64,000 nt of DNA from Enterovibrio baiacu (GCF_004120195.1 NZ_SCHN01000011.1:176767-240766), one strand, 5' to 3'; positions 9,631 to 19,224 are shown, numbered from the stretch's first letter. Notes: generated from the letters alone by a model not told the origin. Made by a program: numbers and translations.

Positions 9631-10845
9631 ATGATTCTTGCCCAGCCAGGACATATAGATCACATTAAGCGTAATAACGCTGGCACAGTATATAAGTTGA
9701 TCGATCAGCTCGGGCCTATCTCTCGAATCGAACTATCAAAACGCAGCCAATTAGCACCCGCTAGCATCACCAAAATCACTAGAGAATTGATTGATGCACA
9801 TCTCGTCAAAGAAACTGAATATGGAGAAACAGCGGCGCGCGGACGCCCCGCTGTAGGACTTGAACTGAACAATGAAGGTTGGCAGTTCTTGTCTTTACGC
9901 TTGGGTCGCGGTTACTTAACCTTGGCACTGCACGAACTGGGTGGCGACATCCTGATAGAGAATCGCCATGATATTCATGTGCTCGACCAAGACCTTCTTA
10001 TCGAACACGTTCTCGAACACATCAATCAGTTTTTTGCTAAGCACTCTGCTGTGGTCGATCGTGTTACATCTATCGCCGTATCACTGCCTGGGCTGGTAAA
10101 TAGCGCTCAGGGCATTGTCCTTCAAATGCCGCACTACGATGTCCATAACATGCCTTTAGGTGCAGCGATTCACCGTGCAACGGGTTTGCCCGTGTTTATC
10201 GGTAACGACACCCGTTCATGGGCGTTGGCAGAAAAACTCTTTGGTAATGCACGTGATGTAGAAAACGCGGTTTTGGTGTCGATTCATCATGGCGTCGGCG
10301 CTGGCATTATGCTTGACGGAAAGGTGCTGGAAGGGCAGGTCGGGAATATTGGCGAGCTTGGACATATTCAAATTAAGCCGTTCGGCAAGCGCTGCTTTTG
10401 TGGTAACAGTGGGTGCTTAGAAACGGTAGCGAGCCTTCAAGCGGTCATGGAAGAAACAAAACTGCTGCTTGAACAAGGGCATGAAAGCGTTCTACAAGAC
10501 CAGCCTTTAACCATTGATCGTATTTGTGACGCAGCGGAAAACGGAGACGGTGTTGCTGTGAAAGTTATCACCGAGCTAGGCCACCATTTAGGTCAGGCCA
10601 TTGCGATCATGGTGAATCTTTTTAACCCTGAAAGAATCCTTATCGGCGGTGAATTCAACCGCGCAAAGCGTGTGCTGTATCCTGCCATTATCGACTGTGT
10701 CAGGAGTCAAAGCATGCCGTGTTATACCGAGAATTTGATGCTGGAAGAAACCTACTTCTATACCCAAGCGACAATGCCAGGCGCTGCGCTGGTCAAACGC
10801 GCTATGTACAACGGTTATCTGCTGATGAAGGTCTTAGAAGGTTAA
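9631..10845 (+). CDS. mlc: Mlc-type ROK repressor
   Basis: Mlc is a glucose-responsive repressor of PTS and sugar genes that is inactivated by binding to EIICB-Glc. The protein starts MILAQPGHIDHIKRNNAG, closely like E. coli Mlc, then has a winged-helix segment with APASITKITREL and the ROK glucokinase-like body. The zinc site (a histidine in GELGH followed by CFCGNSGC) and GRPAVGL are conserved, as is the C-terminal GAALVKRAMYNG. The ATG at 9631 was chosen by homology; an upstream in-frame start near 9538 adds 31 unrelated residues. It is a single gene ending at a bidirectional terminator. Confidence 0.93.
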   Translation: MILAQPGHIDHIKRNNAGTVYKLIDQLGPISRIELSKRSQLAPASITKITRELIDAHLVKETEYGETAARGRPAVGLELNNEGWQFLSLRLGRGYLTLALHELGGDILIENRHDIHVLDQDLLIEHVLEHINQFFAKHSAVVDRVTSIAVSLPGLVNSAQGIVLQMPHYDVHNMPLGAAIHRATGLPVFIGNDTRSWALAEKLFGNARDVENAVLVSIHHGVGAGIMLDGKVLEGQVGNIGELGHIQIKPFGKRCFCGNSGCLETVASLQAVMEETKLLLEQGHESVLQDQPLTIDRICDAAENGDGVAVKVITELGHHLGQAIAIMVNLFNPERILIGGEFNRAKRVLYPAIIDCVRSQSMPCYTENLMLEETYFYTQATMPGAALVKRAMYNGYLLMKVLEG

Positions 10846-10889
10846 CAGCGCCATTTAAAGCCGGTTAACTTGACGAGTGATGAACACAC

Positions 10890-10916
10890 AAAAAAGGAGC
10901 CTAAGGCTCCTTTTTT
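10890..10916. terminator. bidirectional terminator between mlc and ecfT
   Basis: The stem GGAGCC/GGCTCC is flanked by an A-run and a T-run between convergent genes. It is almost identical to the queD/queE terminator. Confidence 0.87.
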
Positions 10917-10922
10917 CATTGT

Positions 10923-11762
10923 TCAGAATGGATACCACACAGTGGCGGCTTCGAGGTGTCGTTTATACAGAGCAAGCACAACACACAAGGCGATACCAGA
11001 AAGTACCACAATGTCTCTTGCCGTTAGCGGGCGATAGTTGTACCAGGTTCGTGCTTTGTTTCGTCCGAAGCCACGCAGTGTCATTGCATTTGAAATTTCA
11101 TCGGCGCGATCGAGGCTAGAAAAAATCAACGGGATCAGGATTTTCGCGACACCTTTAAAGCGTGTCATCAGCGGTGCATTCTTGGAAAAATCAACGCCAC
11201 GCGCTTGTTGTGCGTGCATGATGTTGATGAAGTCGCTTTTTACTTCGGGCAGATAGCGCAAGGTTAAGCTCACCGCATACGCGATTTTGTAAGGCACACC
11301 GATGCGGTTCAGGCTCGATGCAAATTCTGTTGGGTGTGTGGTGAACACAAACACCAGTGCAATCGGGAACATACTGAAGTATTTCAGTGTGATCGTGCAC
11401 AAATAGAACAGGGTTTCTTGTGTCAGCGAATATCCCGCAGGAAGCTCAAGCAGTGTCGTGTTGGAGCCTACCCATTCAGACCCCTGTTGCGGAGCGACCA
11501 AGAACATAAACACCGCATTCATGCTCAACACACTGATGGTACCAAGCAGCAGCGGTTTATACGCCTGAAACGCCACGCCTGTCATTTTTAACAAGGCTAA
11601 CCCCAACAAGACCATGCCGACGATAATGCGCACGTCGAAGGTTGTCAGCACCACGGTGACCCATGCCATAAACAGAGCAAACTTGGTAATGCCATTGAGT
11701 GCGTGAAGTGGCGATTTGGTATCAACGTAATTGATACCGAACTTCATTTTTGATGCTTTCAT
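10923..11762 (-). CDS. ecfT: ECF transporter transmembrane component EcfT (CbiQ family)
   Basis: This is the integral membrane scaffold that links the ECF ATPases to the substrate-binding S component. The 279-residue protein has about five to six hydrophobic segments and the EcfT coupling signature in RADEISNAMTLRGFGR near residue 230, with the related ARGVDF segment before it. Its ATG overlaps the stop of the ATPase gene by four bases (ATGA), showing translational coupling. It is the last gene of the ecfS-ecfA-ecfT operon. Confidence 0.88.
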   Translation of the reverse strand: MKASKMKFGINYVDTKSPLHALNGITKFALFMAWVTVVLTTFDVRIIVGMVLLGLALLKMTGVAFQAYKPLLLGTISVLSMNAVFMFLVAPQQGSEWVGSNTTLLELPAGYSLTQETLFYLCTITLKYFSMFPIALVFVFTTHPTEFASSLNRIGVPYKIAYAVSLTLRYLPEVKSDFINIMHAQQARGVDFSKNAPLMTRFKGVAKILIPLIFSSLDRADEISNAMTLRGFGRNKARTWYNYRPLTARDIVVLSGIALCVVLALYKRHLEAATVWYPF

Positions 11763-13453
11763 TTGGCGTTGCTCTCTGACTGAATAAATGTCTGCATAAA
11801 TCCGTCGATATCTTCAATGCCCGCCTTCTCAGCAAGCTGGTACAAACTTGTGGTTGTAAGGTTGGCTTCATCTAACAACGCAGGTTGGCTGAATACGTGA
11901 GTCATTGGCGCGTCGGCAATTAACTTGCTGTCTGCAATCACGACGGAACGCGTTGTGTATTCCAACACCAAGTGCATGTCGTGAGAAATGATCATCACCG
12001 TAATGCCTTGCTCTTCATTCAGCTTCTTAATGAATTGCAGCATGGAAGTGTAATTTTGGTAATCCTGACCAGCTGTCGGCTCATCCAAAATCAGCAGGTC
12101 TGGCTCCATCACCAAAATAGACGCGATGGTGACGCGTTTTTTCTGGCCATAGCTCAGGGCATCTACCGGCCAATGGCGGTATTTGCTCAAACCACACAGT
12201 TCTAGAACGTCCAGCACACGTTTTTCGATGTCAGAGTCGCTCAGCCCTTGGCTCATTAAACCGAAGGCCACTTCATCCTTAATCATGTGGTGTGAAATCA
12301 TATGATTAGGGTTTTGCATGACAACGCCAACTTTTCGGCTGCGCTCGAAGATAGTGAGTGCTGAGAAATCTGACCCATCAAAAGTGATGTTGCCTTCATC
12401 TGGGTCAATCACGCCCATGATCAGCTTGGTGATGGTGGATTTACCAGAACCATTTTTACCCAAAACAGACATCATCTCGCCACGATTGACCGTAAAGCTG
12501 ACATCTTCGAGGGCATTTTTCTCACCGTCATAGGAGTAGGTGAGATGATTCAGTGTTAGCAAGGCTTCAGACGCGGGCTTCTTGTCGTTGGCTTGCGCAT
12601 TGCGATGCCAGGTTGTTAATGCTTCTGCATATTTCGCAACGGGCAAATTAGCCATGTTTGATGGCTTGTCTGCTTGCTCTACCGCGCAGCCAGCATGTTT
12701 AAGCGCCGAAAGATACAGAGGCTCTCGAATGCCATGGGTACTCAGTAGTGATGATGTCAGGATCGCATCGGGGGTGGTATCAGCAACCACTTCGCCGTTA
12801 TCAATGAGGATCACACGGTCGATATGCTGGGTCAGCACATCTTCCAAGCGGTGCTCAATGATGATGATTGTTTTTCCAGTATCACGATGAAGTTGGTCAA
12901 TGATCTCAATGGTGCGTTTGCCCGTTTTAGGATCGAGTGCAGCAAGGGGCTCATCAAACAAAAGGACATCAACGTCATCCACCAAAATGCCCGCAAGGGA
13001 AACACGTTGTTTTTGGCCGCCAGACAAATCATGCGGGGCATGATGAAGCAGGTTTTCAAGGTCAACCATGTTGGCGGTGGCTTTGACCAGTGGGTACATG
13101 TCAGCAACGGACACGCATTGGTTTTCTAGTGCAAACGCAATGTCTTCGCCCACACTCAGACCGACAAACTGGCTGTCAGTGTCTTGCAGTACCGTGCCGA
13201 CTTTCTCGGTGTATTCCACCAAGGTCATTTTTTGACTGTTCTTACCATCAATCAGCAATTCGCCGTCGATGTGTCCTTCAATTGCGTGAGGGATCAGGCC
13301 ATTAATGCATTGACCGAGCGTGGATTTACCACTGCCGCTTGGGCCAATGATCAAGACTTTCTCGCCTTTCTCTATGGTTAAGTTGATGTTTTTTAGCGTT
13401 GGATTTACCAACGCATCATAGCGAAAGGAGAAGTTTTTAAATTCGATGGTCAT
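11759..13453 (-). CDS. fused double ABC ATPase of an ECF transporter
   Basis: Two complete ABC ATPase domains lie in one 564-residue chain, an EcfA/EcfA' fusion. The first half shows Walker A GPSGSGKST near residue 40, signature LSGGQKQRV and Walker B VLLFDEP. The second shows GKNGSGKST, signature LSYGQKKRV and LLILDEP. Both sets look catalytically intact. It lies between the S component and EcfT with almost no spacing. The fused arrangement with a UPF0397 S component is what Vibrio species carry. Confidence 0.92.
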   Translation of the reverse strand: MTIEFKNFSFRYDALVNPTLKNINLTIEKGEKVLIIGPSGSGKSTLGQCINGLIPHAIEGHIDGELLIDGKNSQKMTLVEYTEKVGTVLQDTDSQFVGLSVGEDIAFALENQCVSVADMYPLVKATANMVDLENLLHHAPHDLSGGQKQRVSLAGILVDDVDVLLFDEPLAALDPKTGKRTIEIIDQLHRDTGKTIIIIEHRLEDVLTQHIDRVILIDNGEVVADTTPDAILTSSLLSTHGIREPLYLSALKHAGCAVEQADKPSNMANLPVAKYAEALTTWHRNAQANDKKPASEALLTLNHLTYSYDGEKNALEDVSFTVNRGEMMSVLGKNGSGKSTITKLIMGVIDPDEGNITFDGSDFSALTIFERSRKVGVVMQNPNHMISHHMIKDEVAFGLMSQGLSDSDIEKRVLDVLELCGLSKYRHWPVDALSYGQKKRVTIASILVMEPDLLILDEPTAGQDYQNYTSMLQFIKKLNEEQGITVMIISHDMHLVLEYTTRSVVIADSKLIADAPMTHVFSQPALLDEANLTTTSLYQLAEKAGIEDIDGFMQTFIQSESNAK

Positions 13454-13461
13454 TGAGAAGT

Positions 13462-14010
13462 TTAGGCCTCAGTCAAATTACGGCACTGTCTGTTGCGTTT
13501 GGCCACAGATTGCAAAATGAAATAGCCAACAACGGCAACCAGCAAGGCGTTACCTGCAGCAATAATACAAAGCTGAATAAAGACTTTGGTAAAAGGTTCG
13601 GCATAAAGCACGGTATCAAGGAAGGCAGATGTGCCATACCCAATCACGTTGCCAAGCAAAGCAAGCAAGGCGAAAAGCACGATATCAATCGGGCCAAAGC
13701 TGCCGTATTTCAGGCGACGCTTGGTCAAAATAGGGAAGAAACCGATCACGAAGCCCACGATGCCAGAGCCTAATACCCAGGTCAGCCAAACACCCCAACC
13801 GGCGAACATGTCGGTGACCCAGTGGCCGATGAAGCCAACAAAAAAGCCCACGCCTGGGCCAAACAACACGGAGAAAAGCGCAAGAATGGCCATTGCTGGC
13901 TTGAGCGTCGTGTTTGCGAAAACAGGAATGCCGAACATTGGCAAGCCGCCAATGCCGTAAAGCGCAGCACCAATAGCAATGATAACGACAGTCTTTGCTG
14001 AGAAATTCAT
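13462..14010 (-). CDS. ECF transporter S component, UPF0397 family
   Basis: This is a 182-residue integral membrane protein with about five or six hydrophobic helices. Its N-terminus ([20 protein letters not shown]) and the [22 protein letters not shown] region are those of the UPF0397 family. Members are usually annotated as vitamin-binding S components, riboflavin being the common assignment, but I cannot establish the substrate from sequence. It is first in the operon with the fused ATPase and EcfT. I did not see FMN or TPP riboswitch consensus upstream, so the substrate stays open. Confidence 0.85.
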   Translation of the reverse strand: MNFSAKTVVIIAIGAALYGIGGLPMFGIPVFANTTLKPAMAILALFSVLFGPGVGFFVGFIGHWVTDMFAGWGVWLTWVLGSGIVGFVIGFFPILTKRRLKYGSFGPIDIVLFALLALLGNVIGYGTSAFLDTVLYAEPFTKVFIQLCIIAAGNALLVAVVGYFILQSVAKRNRQCRNLTEA

Positions 14011-14342
14011 AGATAAACCTTTGTGCTGGACAGGATCTATTTGTCCAACGCATATTTTGACGCCAGTTATTTTAAGTGGCTCACAAAAAAGAGGCGGGAT
14101 TATAAAGATAAACGCCTAGAAAGGAAAGCTAACAGTCTAGACGTCTAAAAATGTCTGTAAACCAAGATACACAGATTGTTGAAGTCGTGAGCGGGTCAGA
14201 GTTGAGAACGCCGAAATTTAGTGCGATAAGCGTAAGTGTTGCGCTTAGAAGGACTTAGGAAGAGGCCTGTGGATGTACGAATTTATTACCTTTTTTATTC
14301 TACGGTCTAAGCTACGGTTTGGCACGCCGATGCAGTGAAAAC
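14011..14342. other. leader and promoter region of the ECF operon
   Basis: There is no gene in this 332-base stretch. On the minus strand a perfect TATAAT lies at 14099-14104, about 90 bases before the S-component start, with a weak TTTCCT 17 bases upstream of it. It is a plausible sigma-70 promoter. I found no recognisable riboswitch. Confidence 0.45.
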
Positions 14343-14368
14343 AAAAAAGGCGCAGAAGCGCCTTTTTT
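14343..14368 (-). terminator. sstT terminator
   Basis: The stem AGGCGC/GCGCCT sits between an A-run and a T-run, 21 bases after the sstT stop codon on the minus strand. Confidence 0.85.
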
Positions 14369-14388
14369 GGGTGAACAGGGTGTTGTGC

Positions 14389-15627
14389 TTATTTCACTGT
14401 CGACGTCTGAAGCGCTTCAGCTTCTTTCGCGCGGCATGCTGCTGCGGTAAAGACAACGTCCGTTGAGCTGTTCAATGCAGTTTCTGCTGAATCTTGAACA
14501 ACACCAATGATGAAGCCTACCGCGACCACTTGCATGGCGATATCGTTTGGGATGCCAAACAGATTACACGCCAGTGGAATCAACAGAAGTGAACCACCCG
14601 CCACGCCTGACGCACCACATGCTGAAACGGCAGCAACGATGCTCAGTAGGATGGCTGTCGCGATATCCACTTGGATCCCCATGGTGTTAACCGCTGCAAG
14701 CGTCAATACCGTGATGGTAATCGCTGCACCGCCCATGTTGATGGTTGCGCCCAATGGGATAGAGACAGAGTAGGTGTCTTTATCCAATTTCAATTTGCTA
14801 CATAGCTGCATGTTCACAGGGATGTTGGCGGCAGAGCTACGCGTGAAGAATGCCGTTACGCCACTTTCACGCAGACATTGGAACACCAATGGGTATGGAT
14901 TGGTGTGTGTTTTGATGTAAACAATCAACGGGTTCACAACCAAGGCGATAATCGCCATGCTGCCTAACAATACCGCAAGTAAATGCGCGTAGCCCACGAG
15001 TGCTTCAAAGCCGGTTTCCGCAAAGGTTTTAGCAACCAAACCGAAAATACCAATTGGCGCGAGTTTGATGATGAAGCGAACGATGAAAGACACACTTTCA
15101 GCAACATCGCCAAATACGGTTTTAGTGGTATCTGATGCGTGGTGAAGCGCAATGCCCAAGCCAATGGCCCATGCAAGGATACCGATAAAGTTACCGTTCA
15201 TCAGCGCATGAATAGGGTTATCAACAATGCTGAACAACAAGGTTTGAATAACCTGAACAATGCCTTCTGGTGGCGCGATGGCAGAATCTGTTGTTGTTAG
15301 CGTAAGCTCTGTCGGGAACAAAAAGCTCATGGTGACAGCCGTGATCGCTGCAGCGAAAGTACCAACTAAATAAAGGATGATGATCGGACGAAGATGGGTG
15401 TGTTGGTTTTTCTTCTGATTTGCGATTGATGCTGCAACCAATACAAACACCAAGATCGGTGCGACGGCTTTTAGAGCATTAACAAATAGACCGCCTAGGA
15501 ACCCGACGGCTTTAGCACTTTCTGGCGAAAGGCTAGCGAGGGCAACACCGGCAATAATACCTACCAAAATCTGAACAACCAGACTGGCGTTAGTAACACG
15601 TGCTAAAGGGGAGTTTTCTTGCTTCAT
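14389..15627 (-). CDS. sstT: serine/threonine:sodium symporter SstT
   Basis: SstT imports serine and threonine with sodium. It is a member of the dicarboxylate/amino acid:cation symporter fold, with eight helices and two hairpin loops. Diagnostic segments are [14 protein letters not shown] (serine-rich hairpin 1), [12 protein letters not shown] and the [19 protein letters not shown] and [16 protein letters not shown] stretches. The ATG at 15627 gives the typical [11 protein letters not shown] start; a GTG at 15636 would add three residues. It is a single gene with its own terminator. Confidence 0.95.
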   Translation of the reverse strand: MKQENSPLARVTNASLVVQILVGIIAGVALASLSPESAKAVGFLGGLFVNALKAVAPILVFVLVAASIANQKKNQHTHLRPIIILYLVGTFAAAITAVTMSFLFPTELTLTTTDSAIAPPEGIVQVIQTLLFSIVDNPIHALMNGNFIGILAWAIGLGIALHHASDTTKTVFGDVAESVSFIVRFIIKLAPIGIFGLVAKTFAETGFEALVGYAHLLAVLLGSMAIIALVVNPLIVYIKTHTNPYPLVFQCLRESGVTAFFTRSSAANIPVNMQLCSKLKLDKDTYSVSIPLGATINMGGAAITITVLTLAAVNTMGIQVDIATAILLSIVAAVSACGASGVAGGSLLLIPLACNLFGIPNDIAMQVVAVGFIIGVVQDSAETALNSSTDVVFTAAACRAKEAEALQTSTVK

Positions 15628-15819
15628 TTTTCTCACTTCACTGTGTATGAGCTGTTAACGTTTGGATTAAATCAGGTGAATTACTAATCTGTAAAGCAGT
15701 AATTGAAATAAAATATGATGATAGATCGCATATGCCTGATTATATATAGCAATGAAGAATTACAGCGATGTAAAATATTACGGAGATTGTTGTAATAAAG
15801 ATGTAAACTCTGAAAAAGA

Positions 15820-15842
15820 AAAAGCGCCCAAAGGGCGCTTTA
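15820..15842 (-). terminator. chrR terminator
   Basis: The perfect stem AAAGCGCCC/GGGCGCTTT with a three-base loop is followed on the minus strand by a T-rich tract, 33 bases after the chrR stop. Confidence 0.8.
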
Positions 15843-15875
15843 ACATGTGGTGGAATTGTTAACTATTTAAATCAA

Positions 15876-16586
15876 CTAATAAATAACGCGGCCAACAGCA
15901 TTTAACAACTGGCTGACGCCTTTGGTAAAGTGCAGAGGTGCGTCTGATACGGTGTAACAAAGACAACCATCATGGGTTTGCGGCGTGTGGTGATTGTTCC
16001 CATCCAACACAATAAAATCTCCCGGCACGTAGGTGTCGTGTTCATCTTCGAAGTGCCCACCTAACAGTAGGGTCAGCTCGGTGCCTTTGTGCGTGTGACT
16101 GGGAACACTGCCGTTCATACCAATATGCAAGAGGCTGGCGCGTGTATCGCCTTCATTCAGTGGAAGGCGCGCGCGACTAATGGTGCCGATCGAGCTCCAT
16201 CCCAGTTGGTGGTAGCGGCGCAATGCGCGTGGCAGCGCGTAAGTTTCTCCGCATACGCTGATTTCGGCTTGTGGTGATGGCGTGACGAGGGTTTTCGGCA
16301 CTGTTTCGTCAGACATAATGTCGGCCAGCATGTTGCCAAACATCGCATCCATATCAAACGATTCTTCGTTCAAGGAATCGGTAATGCTCGCCTCTGCGTT
16401 GTCATCGTTTGACGACGGCGCGTCAAAAGCTTGCTGTGCGGCTTTTTCTGTAAACAGCGCAACTTTCTTCGCACACTGGTCGCACATTTCACAATGCGCT
16501 GATACCGCAATGGCCATTGACGCAGCAAGTTCACCAACGGCATGAGCCATGAGCATTTCATCGGTTGGGTGATACTTAATCATCAT
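15876..16586 (-). CDS. chrR: ChrR-type zinc anti-sigma factor with C-terminal cupin
   Basis: ChrR binds and inhibits its partner sigma factor and is released or degraded on singlet oxygen or related oxidants. Counting from the ATG at 16586, the N-terminal zinc site falls at His6, His31, Cys35 and Cys38, the same numbers reported for Rhodobacter sphaeroides ChrR, which favours this start over the next ATG. A linker of about 60 residues leads to a cupin with HTHKGTE, GDFIVLDG and HHTPQ motifs. The gene overlaps the end of the sigma gene by 11 bases, so translation is coupled. Confidence 0.92.
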   Translation of the reverse strand: MMIKYHPTDEMLMAHAVGELAASMAIAVSAHCEMCDQCAKKVALFTEKAAQQAFDAPSSNDDNAEASITDSLNEESFDMDAMFGNMLADIMSDETVPKTLVTPSPQAEISVCGETYALPRALRRYHQLGWSSIGTISRARLPLNEGDTRASLLHIGMNGSVPSHTHKGTELTLLLGGHFEDEHDTYVPGDFIVLDGNNHHTPQTHDGCLCYTVSDAPLHFTKGVSQLLNAVGRVIY

Positions 16587-17208
16587 TCACCTCCAAGTGT
16601 GTACGAAGCTTTTGAAGGCCTAGACGCAGACGGGATTTGATGGTTCCTAGAGGAACATCTAACTGTTCAGCGAGCTCTTGGTGGGTTAATTGCTTCAAGT
16701 AGACACCTCTAACAACTTGTTGCTGTAAATCGGGCAATAGGTCGATGTAAGACAGAAGGTGAGATTGAATTTGATCCTGTAGCGCTTCATCTTCCTGATC
16801 GCCTGATTCACCGTCGATAAGCGGCCAGATATCGCCACTCAAACAATCTTCTCTGTTGCTTTTTACTTTACGCAACATGTCAAAGCTGACGTTTCGCATG
16901 ATAGTGAAAACCCATGTCGAGGCGCCGCCTTTGGAACCATCGTACAAGTGGGCTTTGCGCCACACTAGAATCATGGTTTCTTGAACAAGCTCCATAGCAT
17001 GACCATCAACGCGCAGATGGCGTAAACCGTAGGCGCGAACTTTGGGTGCGAAATGTTTAAACAACGCCGCAAATGCAGCATTGTCACGCGTTTCAGCGAC
17101 GCGTTGTAAAAGCTCAGCCAACTTTTCGGGAGTGGGTACTGACATAGGTGTCTGACTACTCGAACGTTTTGTGTTGTTAGCATTATACGTACTTCTGGCC
17201 AATTCCAT
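16576..17208 (-). CDS. rpoE: ECF sigma factor, RpoE/ChrR-partner (ECF11) type
   Basis: A group 4 sigma factor of about 210 residues. Region 2 has AMELVQETMILVWRKAHLYDGSKGGASTWVF and region 4 has LPDLQQQVVRGVYLKQLTHQELAEQLDVPLGTIKSRLRLGLQKL in family order. Coupling to a zinc-cupin ChrR anti-sigma makes it the ECF11 type that responds to singlet oxygen in photosynthetic alphaproteobacteria and to related stress in Vibrio. The ATG at 17208 has AGGAAA nine bases upstream; an earlier ATG at 17226 has a poor site. An autoregulatory promoter lies directly upstream. No photolyase or cyclopropane synthase target lies in the window. Confidence 0.92.
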   Translation of the reverse strand: MELARSTYNANNTKRSSSQTPMSVPTPEKLAELLQRVAETRDNAAFAALFKHFAPKVRAYGLRHLRVDGHAMELVQETMILVWRKAHLYDGSKGGASTWVFTIMRNVSFDMLRKVKSNREDCLSGDIWPLIDGESGDQEDEALQDQIQSHLLSYIDLLPDLQQQVVRGVYLKQLTHQELAEQLDVPLGTIKSRLRLGLQKLRTHLEVNDD

Positions 17209-17248
17209 GATCAATGTTTCCTGCATGTGCCAAATTGTGACATGTATT

Positions 17249-17278
17249 AGTTAACGTAGTGAAATCATGAATGGATCA
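17249..17278 (-). promoter_or_regulatory. predicted autoregulatory ECF11 promoter of rpoE-chrR
   Basis: On the minus strand TGATCC at 17278-17273 is followed by an 18-base spacer and TTAACT at 17254-17249, ending 40 bases before the chosen rpoE start. This fits the TGATCC-N18 pattern known for RpoE of Rhodobacter. The TGA of the -35 element is also the stop codon of the upstream LON-domain gene. Confidence 0.6.
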
Positions 17279-17839
17279 GTATTCGTTTTGTATTTCTTCA
17301 GTGAGGAGCACGGTTATGAACTGCTTCGCATCTTCCGCGTCTTCCTGTGCAATGAACCACTGGCGCTGATTATTTGCTAAAGGCAATACCTCTAGCCAAC
17401 GCTGGCATACCCAATTCACATCATTGAAGTGCAATTCATCGCTGTACTGAGAGGCATGTTCAGGGTGAGCTTTGAACAAGGCTTCAAGGGCTTCACTCAG
17501 TAAGCCGGGGTTTGCACTGTTGGTCGACCAATCGGGCAACGTTTCAGTGTTTCCTATCCAAAGACCATCATCTTCTTGATCGATGTGTGAGAGCTTGACG
17601 CGCGACAGACCTTTGATAGTAATACCGAGTAGCCCGTCAGGCAGGGTTTCAAAGTCGATGATTTGAACGTGCGTACCGTAGGTGCAGATAGCATCGCCTT
17701 CTTTCATCGCGAGGACGAACCCTTTCTGTTCAGCCATGGATTCTTTCACGAGGCGAACGTAACGAGGTTCGAAAATACGAAGTTTAGTAATGCCCCCAGG
17801 GAGCAAAAACAGGGGTAGCGGAAATAAACCCAATTGCAT
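17276..17839 (-). CDS. LON N-terminal-domain protein
   Basis: A 187-residue protein made of the LON substrate-recognition (PUA-like) domain alone, without the AAA ATPase and protease parts. It starts LGLFPLPLFLLPGGITKLRIFEPRYVRLV, the usual opening of stand-alone LON-domain proteins, and has the GLLGITIKGLSRVKL strand in the middle. The biochemical function of these proteins is not established. It lies immediately upstream of the sigma/anti-sigma pair on the same strand, and its stop codon forms part of the predicted rpoE promoter. Read-through into rpoE is possible. Confidence 0.85.
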   Translation of the reverse strand: MQLGLFPLPLFLLPGGITKLRIFEPRYVRLVKESMAEQKGFVLAMKEGDAICTYGTHVQIIDFETLPDGLLGITIKGLSRVKLSHIDQEDDGLWIGNTETLPDWSTNSANPGLLSEALEALFKAHPEHASQYSDELHFNDVNWVCQRWLEVLPLANNQRQWFIAQEDAEDAKQFITVLLTEEIQNEY

Positions 17840-17882
17840 GAAGAACCTCCATAAATAACGTTAGAATTTACGGAGGCGTTTC

Positions 17883-17942
17883 ATGATGCGATCACTTCAG
17901 CCATCAATTAAACGTCGCGTAACACGGCGTTTACGTGCTTAA
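17883..17942 (+). CDS. possible small basic peptide
   Basis: A 19-codon frame reads MMRSLQPSIKRRVTRRLRA. GGAGG lies seven bases before the ATG, a strong ribosome site. The TAA stop overlaps the bioA stop in a shared TTAA. Seven of 19 residues are Arg or Lys, and the opening (M, R, S, L, Q, P, S) loosely recalls ribosomal protein L34. It is divergent from the LON-domain gene and convergent with bioA. It may equally be chance: there is no homology evidence, and no obvious own promoter. Confidence 0.3.
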   Translation: MMRSLQPSIKRRVTRRLRA

Positions 17943-19207
17943 GACATGCTTTCGACAGCACGTTGAATAGCATCAACCAGTTTTTGCAGTTGATCTTCAC
18001 GCATATCAAAGGGCGGCATGATGTAGACAAGGCGGCCAAAAGGACGAATCCACACACCCGATTCAACAAAGTGTTTCTGAATTGACTCGACATGCACGGG
18101 TGTATTGAGTTCAACAACCCCAATTGCCCCAAGCCATCTCACCCCTTTTACGGCGTTAAGGGATTCTAGTGGAGGCAACATGTTGGCGAGGTGTGACTCA
18201 ATGGTCAGCACTTTTTCCTGCCATGGTGTGTCTTTTAAAAGTTGTAAACTTGCGTTTGCTACGGCGCTGGCAAGAGGGTTGCCCATAAAGGTGGGGCCAT
18301 GCATAAAGCAACCGGCCTCTCCGCTGCACACGGTATCAGCGACATGCTTTGTTGTGATCGTGGCGGCCATTGTCATATAGCCTCCCGTCAATGCCTTACC
18401 CAAACACATGATGTCTGGTGAAATCCCCGCATGTTCACAGGCAAAGAGCTTACCCGTACGACCAAACCCCGTGGCAATTTCATCGCAAATGAGCAACACC
18501 CCATGTTCATCACACAGCTCACGAACACGCGTCAAAAACGTACGATGGTAAATGCGCATGCCGCCCGCACCTTGAACGATAGGCTCAAGGATCACGGCGG
18601 CAATATCGCGGATGTTATCTGTCAGTTTGGCTTTGAAATCAGCAATGTCTTCTTCTTTCCATTCGTCATAGAAACCGCATTCGGGCGAATCGGCAAAGAT
18701 GTGCTCAGGAAGAAAGCCCTTGTAGAGCTTGTGCATGGAATTGTCTGGATCAGTGACTGACATTGCCGCAAAGCTGTCGCCGTGATAACCGTGTCGCAGT
18801 GTAAGAAATTTCGATTTTGGTTCGCCTTTCGCGTGCCAATACTGCAGCGCCATTTTGAGCGCAACTTCCACAGAGATCGATCCCGAATCACACAGAAACA
18901 CTTTATCTAACGGCGCGGGTGTCATGTCGACAAGCTGCTTACAAAGCGCAATCGCGGGTTCGTGCGTGATCCCGCCAAACATCACGTGAGACATTTTGCC
19001 AGCTTGGTCGATCATGGCTTTGTTCAGCACGGGATGGTTGTAACCATGGATCGCAGCCCACCAGGAAGACATGCCATCAATGAGCTCGGTGCCATCCTCT
19101 AAATAAAGGCAGACTCCGTCTGCGCTTGCGATGGGATAGCACGGAAGCGGGTTGATGGTTGAGGTGTATGGGTGCCAAATATGTTCACGATCGAAAGCAA
19201 TATCCAT
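17939..19207 (-). CDS. bioA: adenosylmethionine-8-amino-7-oxononanoate aminotransferase BioA
   Basis: BioA makes 7,8-diaminopelargonate from KAPA using SAM as amino donor, with PLP. The protein begins DREHIWHPYTSTINPLP and shows ELIDGMSSWWAAIHGYNHP, the SGSISVEVALKMALQYW helix, GYHGDS, the LICDEIATGFGRTGKLFACEH stretch, and the PLP lysine in CLGKALTGGYMTMAA. The length of 422 residues is normal. It is transcribed away from bioBFCD, with a BirA-like operator in the 192-base gap, as in enteric bacteria. Confidence 0.96.
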   Translation of the reverse strand: MDIAFDREHIWHPYTSTINPLPCYPIASADGVCLYLEDGTELIDGMSSWWAAIHGYNHPVLNKAMIDQAGKMSHVMFGGITHEPAIALCKQLVDMTPAPLDKVFLCDSGSISVEVALKMALQYWHAKGEPKSKFLTLRHGYHGDSFAAMSVTDPDNSMHKLYKGFLPEHIFADSPECGFYDEWKEEDIADFKAKLTDNIRDIAAVILEPIVQGAGGMRIYHRTFLTRVRELCDEHGVLLICDEIATGFGRTGKLFACEHAGISPDIMCLGKALTGGYMTMAATITTKHVADTVCSGEAGCFMHGPTFMGNPLASAVANASLQLLKDTPWQEKVLTIESHLANMLPPLESLNAVKGVRWLGAIGVVELNTPVHVESIQKHFVESGVWIRPFGRLVYIMPPFDMREDQLQKLVDAIQRAVESMS

Positions 19208-19224
19208 GTATAAATAATATCCAG

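Noticed and set aside
14011..14388. Possible FMN or TPP riboswitch ahead of the ECF vitamin transporter
   Set aside because: I could not find the conserved core sequences of either class.
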